A program made the position numbers and the translations under genes. DNA of 35,984 nt from an uncultured bacterium (GTDB lineage: Bacteria > Bacillota > Clostridia > Lachnospirales > Lachnospiraceae), in assembly GCA_947177425.1 (NCBI GenBank), contig CAMWUN010000035.1, positions 1 to 35,984 of the forward strand, in the 5' to 3' direction. Under the pieces are notes generated by a model. It did not search any database. It was not told the origin of the DNA and saw nothing but the letters and a program-made list of their open reading frames with translations. Below, in pieces: positions 1-9,700 of this stretch. Each line of letters opens with the position of its first letter. Position 1 is the stretch's first letter.

Positions 1-15
1 TCCCCAATATGGCAT
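1..15 (-). CDS. 5' end of a divergent gene (five codons)
   Basis: Reading the minus strand, an ATG at 15-13 is preceded by GGAGGGAG at 28-21 with a 5-base spacer. The first codons encode M-P-Y-W-G before the window ends. This is the arrangement expected for a gene divergent from the FAD oxidoreductase at 78. Only five codons are visible, so no function can be assigned, and the call rests on the ribosome binding site and spacing. Confidence 0.45.
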
Positions 16-77
16 GTTTTCTCCCTCCTTTTATAGAAGATAACTAAATATTATCCACTATATAAGGAGGACAGGAT

Positions 78-1199
78 ATGACAGATGTAGTAATCATAGG
101 CGGCGGCCCGGCCGGTGTGTCAGCCGCAACTGTTTTACAAAGAAAAGGATATAAAACATGCATAATAGACTCACAGGTCTTTCCAAGAGAAAAACTATGT
201 GCCGGAGTCTTAACTGTTAAATCCATCAGACTGCTTCAATATATCTACAAAGATTTAAATCTTGAAAATTTAAATATAAAGCATATAAACAAAATTGTAT
301 TACTAAATAACCGTGAGACTATTGGAAAATACACCTTGGCTAATCCTTACAGTGTAATTAACAGAACAGAGTTCGATAACGCTCTGTTGCAATATTACAA
401 AAATATCGGCGGTCTGGTATTTGACGGGCAGAAAAATTATACTATAGCTTATGATAAAAATTTGGTCAAATTGTCTGATGGTAATGAAATCACATACCGC
501 TTTTTAATAGGCGCCGACGGTATCAACAGCAAAGTCAGGGCTAATCGCTGGCAAGGTTGGAAAGCCTCCATTTTATGTTTTGAAAAGTTTATTCCCAACA
601 CTACAAACGAAGATACCATAAAAATAAACTTTGGAGGAATGTTAGGGGGATATTCATGGCGGATTCCGGGCCAGGACAGAATAGGCATCGGTCTTGGCGA
701 GTTTTATATAAAGGGAATGAAAAGAAAGCCAGATAAATACCGTAAGTATTTCAACGCACAGGGAGTTACGGATATAAACGGAATGAAAGGGGCTTTTGTC
801 TCATTTGGCAACTTTGTACCAAACCCGGTAAAACAAAATATATTGTTAGCTGGCGATGCTGCCGGACTGGTTGATGCCATGACTGGCGAAGGCATCTATT
901 TTGCCATCGAATCCGGGCGACAGGCAGCGCTGGCAATTATTGAACTTCTTGAAAAAGGTACTCCCTTATCCACTTATACAAACAGAATAAAGAGAATACA
1001 TAAAAAGATAAAAGAACAAAGCATATATAATAAAATGCTGTATGTGCCGATACTACAGCTAATCAGCTTACAGCACATAAAGAAAAATCCCGAATTCGGG
1101 CAAAGTGTATTGGAGAACGCGGTTTCAACATATCACACCGGATATACAAAGGAACTTCAGCAAAATAAGAGAAAGAAGCGCCAAAGCAGCCCAATATAA
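78..1199 (+). CDS. FAD-dependent oxidoreductase, geranylgeranyl-reductase-like
   Basis: The 373-residue protein begins with a Rossmann dinucleotide-binding motif GGGPAG at residues 8-13. It continues with the PREKLCAGVLT segment typical of geranylgeranyl-reductase/halogenase-type flavoproteins, a GADGINSKVR motif, and a C-terminal LLAGDAAGLVDAMTGEGI segment that contacts FAD in this group. Such enzymes hydrogenate polyprenyl chains or oxidise/halogenate small molecules, so the substrate here is open. The protein is cytoplasmic, with no signal peptide. The start is set by AAGGAGG at 64-70, eight bases before the ATG. The gene is visibly more AT-rich than those after it (AAA/ATA/TTA codons are frequent), which may mean a different origin. 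Its stop codon lies inside a bidirectional terminator shared with the next gene. Confidence 0.8.
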   Translation: MTDVVIIGGGPAGVSAATVLQRKGYKTCIIDSQVFPREKLCAGVLTVKSIRLLQYIYKDLNLENLNIKHINKIVLLNNRETIGKYTLANPYSVINRTEFDNALLQYYKNIGGLVFDGQKNYTIAYDKNLVKLSDGNEITYRFLIGADGINSKVRANRWQGWKASILCFEKFIPNTTNEDTIKINFGGMLGGYSWRIPGQDRIGIGLGEFYIKGMKRKPDKYRKYFNAQGVTDINGMKGAFVSFGNFVPNPVKQNILLAGDAAGLVDAMTGEGIYFAIESGRQAALAIIELLEKGTPLSTYTNRIKRIHKKIKEQSIYNKMLYVPILQLISLQHIKKNPEFGQSVLENAVSTYHTGYTKELQQNKRKKRQSSPI

Positions 1200-1208
1200 G
1201 CTGCTTTT
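1183..1208. terminator. bidirectional intrinsic terminator
   Basis: AAAGCAGC at 1183-1190 pairs with GCTGCTTT at 1200-1207 across a 9-base loop, and the plus strand continues with a T run. The structure contains the stop codon of the FAD enzyme (1197-1199) and reaches the stop codon of the convergent hydrolase (1207-1209). One hairpin therefore serves both genes. The A-rich left arm gives a U-rich end on the minus strand as well. Confidence 0.7.
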
Positions 1209-1917
1209 ATGAGGCGGTTGTAATTTGCATAAAATCCAGAATAAACTGTGCGGTCATCTGCCATTGCTGTTCGCTGGAAATCCGGGCGGCGCCGTCCCCC
1301 TTTTGTGGGCCGTAATCCCCGAATCCTGCATGGTTTCCGCCTTCTATCACATGTTCCGTAAGGGAATTTGCAAGAGGTATTGCCGCGCTGTATTTTTCAC
1401 GATTCAGCACACCATCTTCGCTTCCGTAAACGGAAAGTACCGGAAGGCCGCCCAAATCCTTTGTGGGATATGCCGCAAGCAGGATAAGTCCGCACAGGTT
1501 CTGCCCCTTTGACGCTGCAAAATCAGCCGCCATTGCGCCGCCCAGAGAATGTCCGCCGATAAACCAGCGTTCTACATCGGGAAAATCCTCCATAACCTGT
1601 TTCGCCGCATCAGGGCGCAGTACCGCCAGATGGCAGGGCATTTTTACCGCCACACAGCACAAACCATTGTCAGAAAGTTCTGACAGGAGCGGACTGTATG
1701 CAGCTTCCTCCACCTTCGCCCCCGGATAAAAGATAAGGCCAACAGTGTTTTCCCTGCTGCCATAGACAAGATACGCCCCGGTTTCTTCTGCAGCAGGAAC
1801 GGCGTGTGATTCTGCATGGTAATAATCTTTTGTATACAAGTAAAACGAAAAACCTGCTGCCGCAGTAAGAAGTGTTAGGATTAGTGCAATCCGAATCCAA
1901 ATTTTTTGTCTTTTCAC
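1207..1917 (-). CDS. membrane-anchored alpha/beta hydrolase
   Basis: The 236-residue protein has one N-terminal transmembrane segment (about residues 9-28) and then an alpha/beta hydrolase fold with the nucleophile elbow GGHSLGG (Ser124). Asp169 (YGSEDG) and His197 (GGNHAGFGDYG) complete a plausible catalytic triad, as in the Abhydrolase_5 group. It is probably held on the outer face of the membrane by its N-terminal anchor. The start codon is GTG at 1917, preceded on the minus strand by AGAGGA; this is an unusual start but the spacing is good. The substrate is unknown; carboxylester or lipid-like compounds are possible. It is followed upstream by the acetyltransferase gene on the same strand. 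Confidence 0.75.
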   Translation of the reverse strand: MKRQKIWIRIALILTLLTAAAGFSFYLYTKDYYHAESHAVPAAEETGAYLVYGSRENTVGLIFYPGAKVEEAAYSPLLSELSDNGLCCVAVKMPCHLAVLRPDAAKQVMEDFPDVERWFIGGHSLGGAMAADFAASKGQNLCGLILLAAYPTKDLGGLPVLSVYGSEDGVLNREKYSAAIPLANSLTEHVIEGGNHAGFGDYGPQKGDGAARISSEQQWQMTAQFILDFMQITTAS

Positions 1918-1978
1918 AGTTTATCCTCTCCCTTTATATTTGCCCAATCCAGGTGTTTTCTAATTACTTTGCTATTTG

Positions 1979-2737
1979 TCATTTTATAATTTCATACGCC
2001 GCATATTCATGGTCAAAATGATACCCCAGCTTTTCTGCCAAAGCCACTGACCACTTATTCTGGGCGTCCCAGCTTGGATACCAGCCCCGCTCCATACACG
2101 CCAAAATCAGTTTTGCCCCACATGCATAGGCCAGTCCCCTTCTCCGGTAGTCCTCTCTGGTATCAATCTCAACTTCTATGCCTCCCAAATAGCCAGAATA
2201 GGAAGATGCCCCGGAAACAGGTTCCCCGTCTTTTAACGCCACTGCCCCAAGCCCGTACTTTTGATATATGGAATAGTCCTCATACTGGGATACCCAGTCC
2301 CGGCACCATGCTGTTTTCTTACAGCGATGAAACAATTCTTCATCTATCATTTGCAGCGTATAATCTACGGGCAATGCATCCACCACGGCCTGTAACTTCT
2401 CTCTGTCAAAAATATCCGGCTCTTTCTTTATTGCATAGCGGACTACTTTCTTTGCCTTTTCCATAAAGCATTCCTCTATTAAATCTGCCCAGCCCTCATT
2501 GTGCGGAACCATAATCAGAAAATCCCTATTTTCCGGCTCATATAAGACAATTTCCCTATTTACTTTTCCAGCACAGAAACAGAAATCTCCCAATAATGCC
2601 ATGGCAGAAACAGGGCTGTCCTGGGAATCCGCATAGATTTTCCCCATCACTCCTTGTAAACATGACCATATCAAAGTTTCCTGCCATCCTTCAAACAATG
2701 CCGCCGCTTTGTGCCTTTGCTTTAATTCAACAACCAT
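1979..2737 (-). CDS. GNAT family N-acetyltransferase
   Basis: The 252-residue protein matches the GNAT_acetyltran type, with a divergent N-terminal half and a C-terminal acetyl-CoA fold. The segment EIDTREDYRRRGLAYACG near residues 190-210 is the acetyl-CoA pyrophosphate-binding loop (R-x-x-G/A). It is followed by PSWDAQNKWSVALAEKLGY, typical of motif B where the substrate and CoA arm sit. The protein is soluble, with no membrane segment. The start at 2737 is preceded by GGAGGTGG on the minus strand. It lies between the hydrolase and the membrane acyltransferase, all on one strand with short gaps, so co-transcription is plausible. The acceptor substrate is not predictable. Confidence 0.75.
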   Translation of the reverse strand: MVVELKQRHKAAALFEGWQETLIWSCLQGVMGKIYADSQDSPVSAMALLGDFCFCAGKVNREIVLYEPENRDFLIMVPHNEGWADLIEECFMEKAKKVVRYAIKKEPDIFDREKLQAVVDALPVDYTLQMIDEELFHRCKKTAWCRDWVSQYEDYSIYQKYGLGAVALKDGEPVSGASSYSGYLGGIEVEIDTREDYRRRGLAYACGAKLILACMERGWYPSWDAQNKWSVALAEKLGYHFDHEYAAYEIIK

Positions 2738-2759
2738 TTTCCCACCTCCGGACTCTTTT

Positions 2760-3881
2760 TCATTGATTTGTCCTTCTGTTTTTTACTGCATCCAGCAATT
2801 TCTCCCTGATTATCTGCCACAGGCCCGCCATCCCCAGGGGAATGCCGATTCCGGCTGCCAGGTAAATCCACTTCCCGGCCTCCACCCCTCCCGGCAGAAA
2901 GACGAAGCCAATCTCATGATGGAACATCTCCTTATCAAAATCAGCACAGAAAGATGTATAAAGGCTGCACAGGTAAAAAAAACCCTTCACCAACATAAAG
3001 CAGAACACATGATGCATCATAATAGAGTATGTATTCCTTCCAATATGTACCATTTTTCCCGACAGGTAAGGAATCCCGCTTATGATTCTGGCAATCCGCA
3101 GCCAGAAAGCAATTCCCGTTACTACCGTCAGATAAGGAATAAGCGGCCCGTTGGCAAAACTGCTGACCCACACGGCGCTGAAATTCAGCCCGGCGCAGAA
3201 TATGATAATGAGCACCTGCAATCCCATGACGCATGCAAAGTAAATGCCGTCCCCAAGGGTATCATATTTTTCCAGCTTTTCCCGGTAAATCCTTCCCAAC
3301 TGGAAGCCGGGCATCATAAACAGAAGACGCCCCGGTATCTTGTACCAGCCCCACACATGCCCTCCAGCCGCCAGCCATACCGTCAAAATACCGGCCAGCA
3401 GGCACAAGGCAAAAATCAGCCACTCATTTTCAAGATAAACCAGCGACAGGATTTTCCGCATCAGCACATTAATCACTTCCAGCATAAAAAGCACAGGCAC
3501 AAACCATGCCGGAAAATTATATAAAAACTGGTGTCCATCAAGAAATGGCGACAGAAATATGGTCTTTATGGATAAGGACTGTCCAATGGAAAATCCCGCC
3601 CTGTGCAGCAGTTCTGTGACTATCCCGTAAAAAAGGTTCCAGGCAAAGTAAGGCGCCAGAAGAGTGACGCACTTCCCAATCAGATAACTGCCAATCCGCT
3701 CCTTGGATTCCTTTTTATAAAAATATCCTGAAACAAACAGAAAGATAAAAACATGAAACGAATAATAGGGAAACAGTTCCCCGATTTCAAAAATATTATA
3801 ACCCAGATGACCGGCCGCCACCAGAATAATCCCTATTGCCGATAAGATTCTGAACTCTTTATTTTCCCTGTAAACCGCCAT
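2760..3881 (-). CDS. multi-pass membrane acyltransferase (acyltransferase 3 family)
   Basis: About ten hydrophobic segments span the protein. The N-terminal pattern ILSAIGIILVAAGHLG, with His in the first membrane helix, followed by YYSFHVFIFLFVSGYFYKKE, is characteristic of the acyltransferase-3/OafA-like family. These enzymes move acyl groups onto extracellular glycans or lipids. I choose the ATG at 3881 (373 residues) because GGAG lies about six bases upstream on the minus strand; a GTG four codons further upstream (3893) is possible but has no better site. The stop is 22 bases before the acetyltransferase start on the same strand, suggesting an operon that modifies cell-surface or secreted molecules. 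The acceptor is unknown. Confidence 0.75.
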   Translation of the reverse strand: MAVYRENKEFRILSAIGIILVAAGHLGYNIFEIGELFPYYSFHVFIFLFVSGYFYKKESKERIGSYLIGKCVTLLAPYFAWNLFYGIVTELLHRAGFSIGQSLSIKTIFLSPFLDGHQFLYNFPAWFVPVLFMLEVINVLMRKILSLVYLENEWLIFALCLLAGILTVWLAAGGHVWGWYKIPGRLLFMMPGFQLGRIYREKLEKYDTLGDGIYFACVMGLQVLIIIFCAGLNFSAVWVSSFANGPLIPYLTVVTGIAFWLRIARIISGIPYLSGKMVHIGRNTYSIMMHHVFCFMLVKGFFYLCSLYTSFCADFDKEMFHHEIGFVFLPGGVEAGKWIYLAAGIGIPLGMAGLWQIIREKLLDAVKNRRTNQ

Positions 3882-3940
3882 ACTTTCTCCCACCCCCGCA
3901 ATCTAAAAATGTAAATCCATATATAGTATATAAAAAAACA

Positions 3941-3969
3941 TTGTATAATAAAAGGAAAAATTTTATAAT
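3941..3969 (+). promoter_or_regulatory. promoter close to the lipoprotein start codon
   Basis: TTGTAT at 3941-3946 and TATAAT at 3964-3969 are separated by 17 bases, giving a predicted RNA start at about the ATG (3976). A second TATAAT at 3944-3949 could start RNA near 3956, but the only purine-rich stretch (AAAGGA, 3951-3956) is about 20 bases from the ATG. No normal ribosome binding site precedes 3976, so a leaderless or near-leaderless message is possible. Confidence 0.45.
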
Positions 3970-3975
3970 AGCTGT

Positions 3976-5022
3976 ATGAGAATAACACAAAAGACTTTTA
4001 TAAACTTAATTCCCTTATTTACCCTGGCATGTATCCTGGCTCTCAACCTTACCTCCTGCTCTCCAAAAAGGCAGGAACCAGCCGAATCCTATGTTCCGGA
4101 AAACTATCTGTCGGAAGGGAATCTGATATCTTTTGACCGTACATCCCTAAATGCCGTGCCAAACAATCCAAATCCCACCTTAAATGTGCCCACCTATATC
4201 ACGAAGGTGGACGGCATGTTCTTCATTGTGGACTGCTACAATAACCAGGTGATTTACAACGACAGCCTGGCAGATCCTTTGTACGAATGGCATGTAATGA
4301 CCAGCGATATTTCCAAGGGGCATACGCTGGCCAGCGACGGGCAGGTATATCTCATTGACGACACGGAAAACAACCGGATTCTGGTGATGGAAAAATCCCT
4401 TAATGATAATGGACAGATTATTTTTATCCCCACCCAGGAATTTTTAAATATCGGAAACCGCCCCCACTACATCATTTACGATGACCATACGGATACTTTC
4501 TACGCCTGGAGTTCCCAGAGCGGGGAAATGTATCTTTTCCGCCGGGGAAAGGACAGCACGCAGATGTACCTGACTGAAATACGCTCCATCCCTTCTCTTG
4601 ACAATGTATATGTGCGTTCCTTCACCATCCTGGAGGACAGGATTTTCTTTGTCTCCGGGAATTCCAGCATCATAGAAGCTGACCTTGAAACTTTCAAAAT
4701 CAAAAAGGAATACCCTGTACCGGAACAACTGGCCGGCATGATTCAGCTTACCCGGATAGAGGATTACTTTTATATTACCATATCCACTGACGCCGCCGGA
4801 AACCAGGACTACGCCACCATGCTTCGTACCCGCAGTCTGGAAGACCTTGCAAAAGGTAGTTATGAAGATGTATACAATAAGTTTATCGGCGGAGGAACTC
4901 CTTATTACATTACTAACAATAACAGTGTCTGGTATCTGACAGAACACCGGATCCCCGGCCACTCTATCTGGAGTTTCCGGATAAAAGACAACAACATAAC
5001 AGATGTTATTCCGCTTTACTGA
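3976..5022 (+). CDS. lipoprotein with beta-propeller-like repeats, function unknown
   Basis: The 348-residue protein starts with a positively charged tip, a hydrophobic stretch and the lipobox LTSC (Cys28), so it should be processed by signal peptidase II and anchored outside the membrane. The rest contains repeated blocks of the kind YVTKVDGMFFIVDCYNNQVI and LASDGQVYLIDDTENNRILV, with a D-x-x-N-x-R/Q-I pattern seen in NHL/YncE-type beta-propellers. I see no catalytic motif. The start has no clear ribosome binding site. The gene is followed 52 bases later by a membrane glycosyltransferase on the same strand, so the two may act together at the surface, but nothing specific supports a shared substrate. 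Confidence 0.7.
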   Translation: MRITQKTFINLIPLFTLACILALNLTSCSPKRQEPAESYVPENYLSEGNLISFDRTSLNAVPNNPNPTLNVPTYITKVDGMFFIVDCYNNQVIYNDSLADPLYEWHVMTSDISKGHTLASDGQVYLIDDTENNRILVMEKSLNDNGQIIFIPTQEFLNIGNRPHYIIYDDHTDTFYAWSSQSGEMYLFRRGKDSTQMYLTEIRSIPSLDNVYVRSFTILEDRIFFVSGNSSIIEADLETFKIKKEYPVPEQLAGMIQLTRIEDYFYITISTDAAGNQDYATMLRTRSLEDLAKGSYEDVYNKFIGGGTPYYITNNNSVWYLTEHRIPGHSIWSFRIKDNNITDVIPLY

Positions 5023-5074
5023 CGCTCTATGCAACTGCATACAATTACCCTTCCCCAGCCGAAAGGATATTTAT

Positions 5075-6676
5075 ATGAAAAAATTACTTTTCAGAAACCC
5101 TCACGCTATATTCCGTAACAACGCAGCCGCAAGAACCACGCTCTCCCTGATTCTCACCATAGTACTGTCCTGCCTTGTCACTGCTGCCGCACAGGGCACC
5201 AGCTTCTTTTACTGCTCCCATTACACCAAAGTGCTGGTTCTCGCCTGCCTCTTTCTGGCATATGCAGGGCTTTTCTTTTACCTGAAAATTTCCCGCCGCT
5301 TCAATGAAAATACAGTGGTTTTTCTGCTGATTCTGGGCGGGGTTCTGCTACGATGCTCGTATGTACTGCTGTCCGGCCTTTATGAACGCCAGCATGACGC
5401 CGGGGCCTATACCGGCATGGGAACAGATTTCATAAATCCCGGCCACATTGGTTATGTGGAGCACATCTATAAGTTCCGCAGGCTTCCCGATATCAATCCC
5501 TATGAACTTTTTGCCTACTACCACCCGCCCCTGCACCATATCCTTTCTTACATATGGCTGCAGATAAACATATGGCTGGGCGTTCCCGAATCTCTGGCCT
5601 TTGAAAACCTGCAGATCCCTCCCCTGCTCTACTCATGCCTTTGCATGGTCATCACATGGAAAATCCTGAAAACTCTGGAAGTCAGGGGCAACGGGCTTTA
5701 CATTGGGCTTGCCTTTATGGTGTTCCACCCGGCTACCATTGTAATGGCAGGCAGTGTCAACAATGACATGCTGACCATCCTGTTCATGTGCCTTTTGATT
5801 TGGGAATCTCTTAAATGGATACGGGATAAGAATCTGGCAGGACTTATCCGGCTGGCCCTGTACATTGGTTTCGGAATGCTTACCAAGCTGAACAGCGCCG
5901 TACTTGCCATCCCTTTGGCAATTATTTTCCTGATACATTTCATTTCGGTTATCCGGGCAAAGGATAAGCCCCAGCTTCTCAAATGGGTTAGAAATTACTG
6001 CATTTTCGGAGTAATTGTGGCTCCCATCGGCCTGTCCTGGATTATACGCAACCTTACCCGCTTTGGAGAAAAACCCGGCGTTCCTGTTCCGGGGGAGACT
6101 TCCCCCATGTACACCGCCCCATACAGCTTATGGAGCCGGCTTGGCATCCCTTCCTTCAGCGACTGGAACTTTGCATTCCCGTTCCACCCCATCAGTGCCA
6201 AAGCCTGCAATAACACCTGGGTTATTATGTTCCATACCTCCATGTTTACCGAAGAATATCCGGTGGATTTGCCTGATCTGCTCCTGGTTCTTTGCCAGAT
6301 TACCTTCGTACTGGCGGTTATTCTTGGAATAGCAACTTTTATTTTATTATTTATCACTTTTCTGAACAGGAGGACACGAAAAGAAGACACTATTTTCCTG
6401 CTTACAGGCTACATTATCATGCTGACTTCCTTTGCAGCGTTTGTCATTATTTATCCCTACACATGCAGCAGTGATTTCAGGTATGTGGCGGTCTGTCTTG
6501 TATACATATCCATCGCCATAGGGCTTGGCAATAAATATTACCTTGCCCCGCATCTGATACACAAAGATGAAAAATTCATGCAGACAAAAACCGTCTTCAT
6601 GCACTGCATCAACAGTGTCACTCTGACGGTTCTTGCTCTTATTACGCTTATATATATTTTCTGGGATCGCTGGTAA
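5075..6676 (+). CDS. family-39-type membrane glycosyltransferase (PMT/ArnT-like)
   Basis: The 533-residue protein has roughly 12 membrane segments. After the early membrane helices it carries the acidic extracellular motif HDAGAY (near residue 105), as in PMT/ArnT/GT39 enzymes that use polyprenyl-phosphate sugars. A second loop contains YYHPPLHH, which also occurs in these proteins. Such enzymes transfer sugars to lipids, proteins or wall polymers on the outer face of the membrane. The ATG at 5075 is chosen because GAAAGGA (5061-5067) sits just upstream; a longer in-frame extension would overlap the lipoprotein gene and lacks a site. It lies downstream of, and is probably transcribed with, the lipoprotein. 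The acceptor is unknown. Confidence 0.75.
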   Translation: MKKLLFRNPHAIFRNNAAARTTLSLILTIVLSCLVTAAAQGTSFFYCSHYTKVLVLACLFLAYAGLFFYLKISRRFNENTVVFLLILGGVLLRCSYVLLSGLYERQHDAGAYTGMGTDFINPGHIGYVEHIYKFRRLPDINPYELFAYYHPPLHHILSYIWLQINIWLGVPESLAFENLQIPPLLYSCLCMVITWKILKTLEVRGNGLYIGLAFMVFHPATIVMAGSVNNDMLTILFMCLLIWESLKWIRDKNLAGLIRLALYIGFGMLTKLNSAVLAIPLAIIFLIHFISVIRAKDKPQLLKWVRNYCIFGVIVAPIGLSWIIRNLTRFGEKPGVPVPGETSPMYTAPYSLWSRLGIPSFSDWNFAFPFHPISAKACNNTWVIMFHTSMFTEEYPVDLPDLLLVLCQITFVLAVILGIATFILLFITFLNRRTRKEDTIFLLTGYIIMLTSFAAFVIIYPYTCSSDFRYVAVCLVYISIAIGLGNKYYLAPHLIHKDEKFMQTKTVFMHCINSVTLTVLALITLIYIFWDRW

Positions 6677-6719
6677 ACATACACAAAACTAACGAAAACG
6701 GCCCGGCCTTACCGCGACA

Positions 6720-9700
6720 TCATCCCAGAAATTCTCTCAATACGTTTATGAAGATATCCATATCAAGAGGTTTGGCGATATGGGCGCTCATTCCGTTCTT
6801 TAAGGCTGCTTCCTTATCCTCCTCCAGGGCGTTGGCTGTCATGGCGATAATTGGCAGATCCCTGACATCCTTCCTGGGCATGCTTCTGATGGCTCTGGTG
6901 GCCTCATAGCCGTTCATAATCGGCATCTGCACATCCATCAGAATCGCATCATAATAATATTCCTCCGCCTTTTCCATCATGGAAACGGCATCTGTCCCGT
7001 CCGGCGCGCTTTCCACAAGAAAACCTGATTCTGTCAGTATGACTTCCGCAATTTCACGGTTCAACTCAATATCCTCTACCAGAAGAATCCTCTTTCCGCT
7101 AAAGTCAGCCAGCGTCCAGGCCGCCGCTTCCTCCTCCTTGTCAAGCAGATTGTTGGCGGCAAGCAGGGCAGATTTCAAATCCGACATAAAGAGCGGTTTC
7201 GCACAGAAAGCAGTGACGCCCGCCTCCCTTGCTTCCTCCTCGATATCAGACCAGTCGTATGCTGTCAGTATAATGATGGGAGCCTCCTCCCCAACTGCGC
7301 TGCGGATTCTTCTTGCGGTTTCCACTCCGCTGACCTCCGGCATCTGCCAGTCAATAATATAGGTATGATAGGAATCCCCTTCATCGTATGCGATTTTTGC
7401 CCGGTATGCTGCCTCCCTGCCGGAAGTGGTCCACTCAGCGCGCATACCTATATGCTTGAGCATTTTGCTGACGCTGGCACATACGTTAAAGTCATCATCC
7501 ACTACCAGCGCGCGCAGTCCGTCCAGTTCCTTCAACTGCTCTGCATTCTTTTTAGTATCCTGAAGCTTCAGGGTAAATTCTACCGTAAATACGCTTCCTT
7601 TCCCCACTTCGCTTTCAACGGAAATTGTACCGTTCATCATTTCAACGATATTCCTGGTGATTGCCATGCCAAGCCCGGTTCCCTGAATACCTGACTGGGT
7701 GGCTGTTGATTCCCGCTCAAAAGGCTCAAAAATATGCTTTACAAACTCCTGCGACATGCCGATTCCGTTATCCTTAATGATGAAAACATAGTCGCCATAT
7801 CCGTGATGGAAAGTCGTTTTCTGCATAATCCTGAAAGAAATCGTACCTCCTGCCGGCGTATATTTTACCGCGTTGCTCAGCAGGTTAATAAACACCTGGT
7901 TCATCTTCAGCGCATCGGCTATAACATCTTCATTGACCACCTCAAACGTATCAATGAACAGTTCTAGCTGCTTCGCCTTTACCTGGGGCTGGATAATATT
8001 TACCAGATTATGCATCAGTTCAGAAATATTGCACTCCTGCTCCTTAATCTGCACCTTCCCGCTCTCAATCCGGCTCATATCAAGAATATCATTAATCAGG
8101 CTTAAAAGGTGGTTGCTGGAGGAAAGAACTTTCTGCAGGCAGTCTCTTACCTGGTCTTTATTGTCAATATGGCTGACCGCAATCGTCGCAAAACCGATAA
8201 TAGCATTCATAGGTGTACGGATATCATGGGACATATTGGAAAGGAAAGTAGTCTTCGCCCTGTTCGCATGTTGTGCCTGCATCAGCGCATCCTGCAGTGC
8301 CTGGGTCTGCTCCTTCTGCTTTCTGACACTCTCTGTAATTTCCTTTAACACAACCATTACCATAATATCTTTTGTGTCATTGTCCTGCGTCATGATAAAC
8401 GACTGCCGGACGCAAATCTGTACCCCTTCTGATTCCCATACCCAGTAATCAATATCTACCTCTGTACCTCCCTGTTCAAACCGTTCTTTCAGATTATCCA
8501 CGTTTACAACTGTCTGATACTCTTCCAGGGATTCACTCAAAACAAACTGCTTCCACTTATCAAAATATTCTGACGCCTTACATGCTGCTTCAAGCCCCAC
8601 CTTTTTGAGCAGGGATATCTGCTCCCCGTCTATCACCCGCACAACATCCTGCTCAATCAAATCCTGCGTCAGATTAAATTCAAAGGTACAAAAAGCATTG
8701 GCGGTAATTGCTATCCTGTACTGTCTTTCCTTGCGGTCTGCAAGGGACATTTCCGCCTGTATGCGCAGTTCCTTTTCCTTAACTTCCGTAATGTTCTGGC
8801 GGATATACAAAATCTTGCTGGCCCTGCCGTCTTTTCTCTCCAGGCATATCATGTTCATATGCTCCCATTCAGGCCGCCCCTTCCGCATAACATGGCACTC
8901 GATACGGAGGTCATTCTGCTGCGCCAAAGCATTGATAACCGCTTCCTTATCAACCACCTTTACAAATTCCTGACTCGCTTCGTCCTCTATCATAATGGAA
9001 CACCAGTGGGCCACCAGTTCCTGATATTTGCCGCTGTCTGCAATATTGCCCTCTTCCGGCTTGGTACCTGCAAGATAGTGATATGTGTCCGTCTCAAAAT
9101 CAATCATGGCAAAGCGTGAAAACAATGTATTGACGCCGTTTATAATATAGCCCATCTCCCGGTTTTCATGCTCTAATACTTTCTTTTGCCGTCCTGCCTT
9201 AAAAAGCAGTATCACAATATAAATGACAAACAGTCCAATCAGCATAATCTCCAACTGGATCCCAACCAGATTTTCATCCCTTATCATGGCCTGGGTAACA
9301 CTTTTGGGGAAAGTCTGCACAAGCACAAATTCATTGTCTGGCAGATAACGGACGCAGATATTATCTGTTTTGCTGTCGGAACTGCACACCAAAGCCTTTT
9401 CCCCGCCGTTTTCAAATACGTCCCTTACGCCAAGGGCCGTATTTTCATCGATAACACCGGAATTTACCAGGGAATCAACCAGATGCCCCTCATAATCTTG
9501 ATCGTTGGAACTTGCGATCACTCTCCCGTCGGCTGTGCACAAAAACACATCAGCCTGCTCCCCAAAATAGGTTGTGGAAAGCATTTCCTTCATGTATTCT
9601 TCCGTAAGATATACCCCTCGCAGCACGCCGATAATTTCGCCTTCAAAGCGCACAGGCGCATAAAAGCACACCATTATTTCGTCCAGGATATGGGGATCAA

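Noticed and set aside
2709-3524. 271-codon open frame on the plus strand
   Set aside because: It is antisense to the acyltransferase, rich in Pro/His/Gln with no domain or ribosome binding site; a shadow of the real gene.
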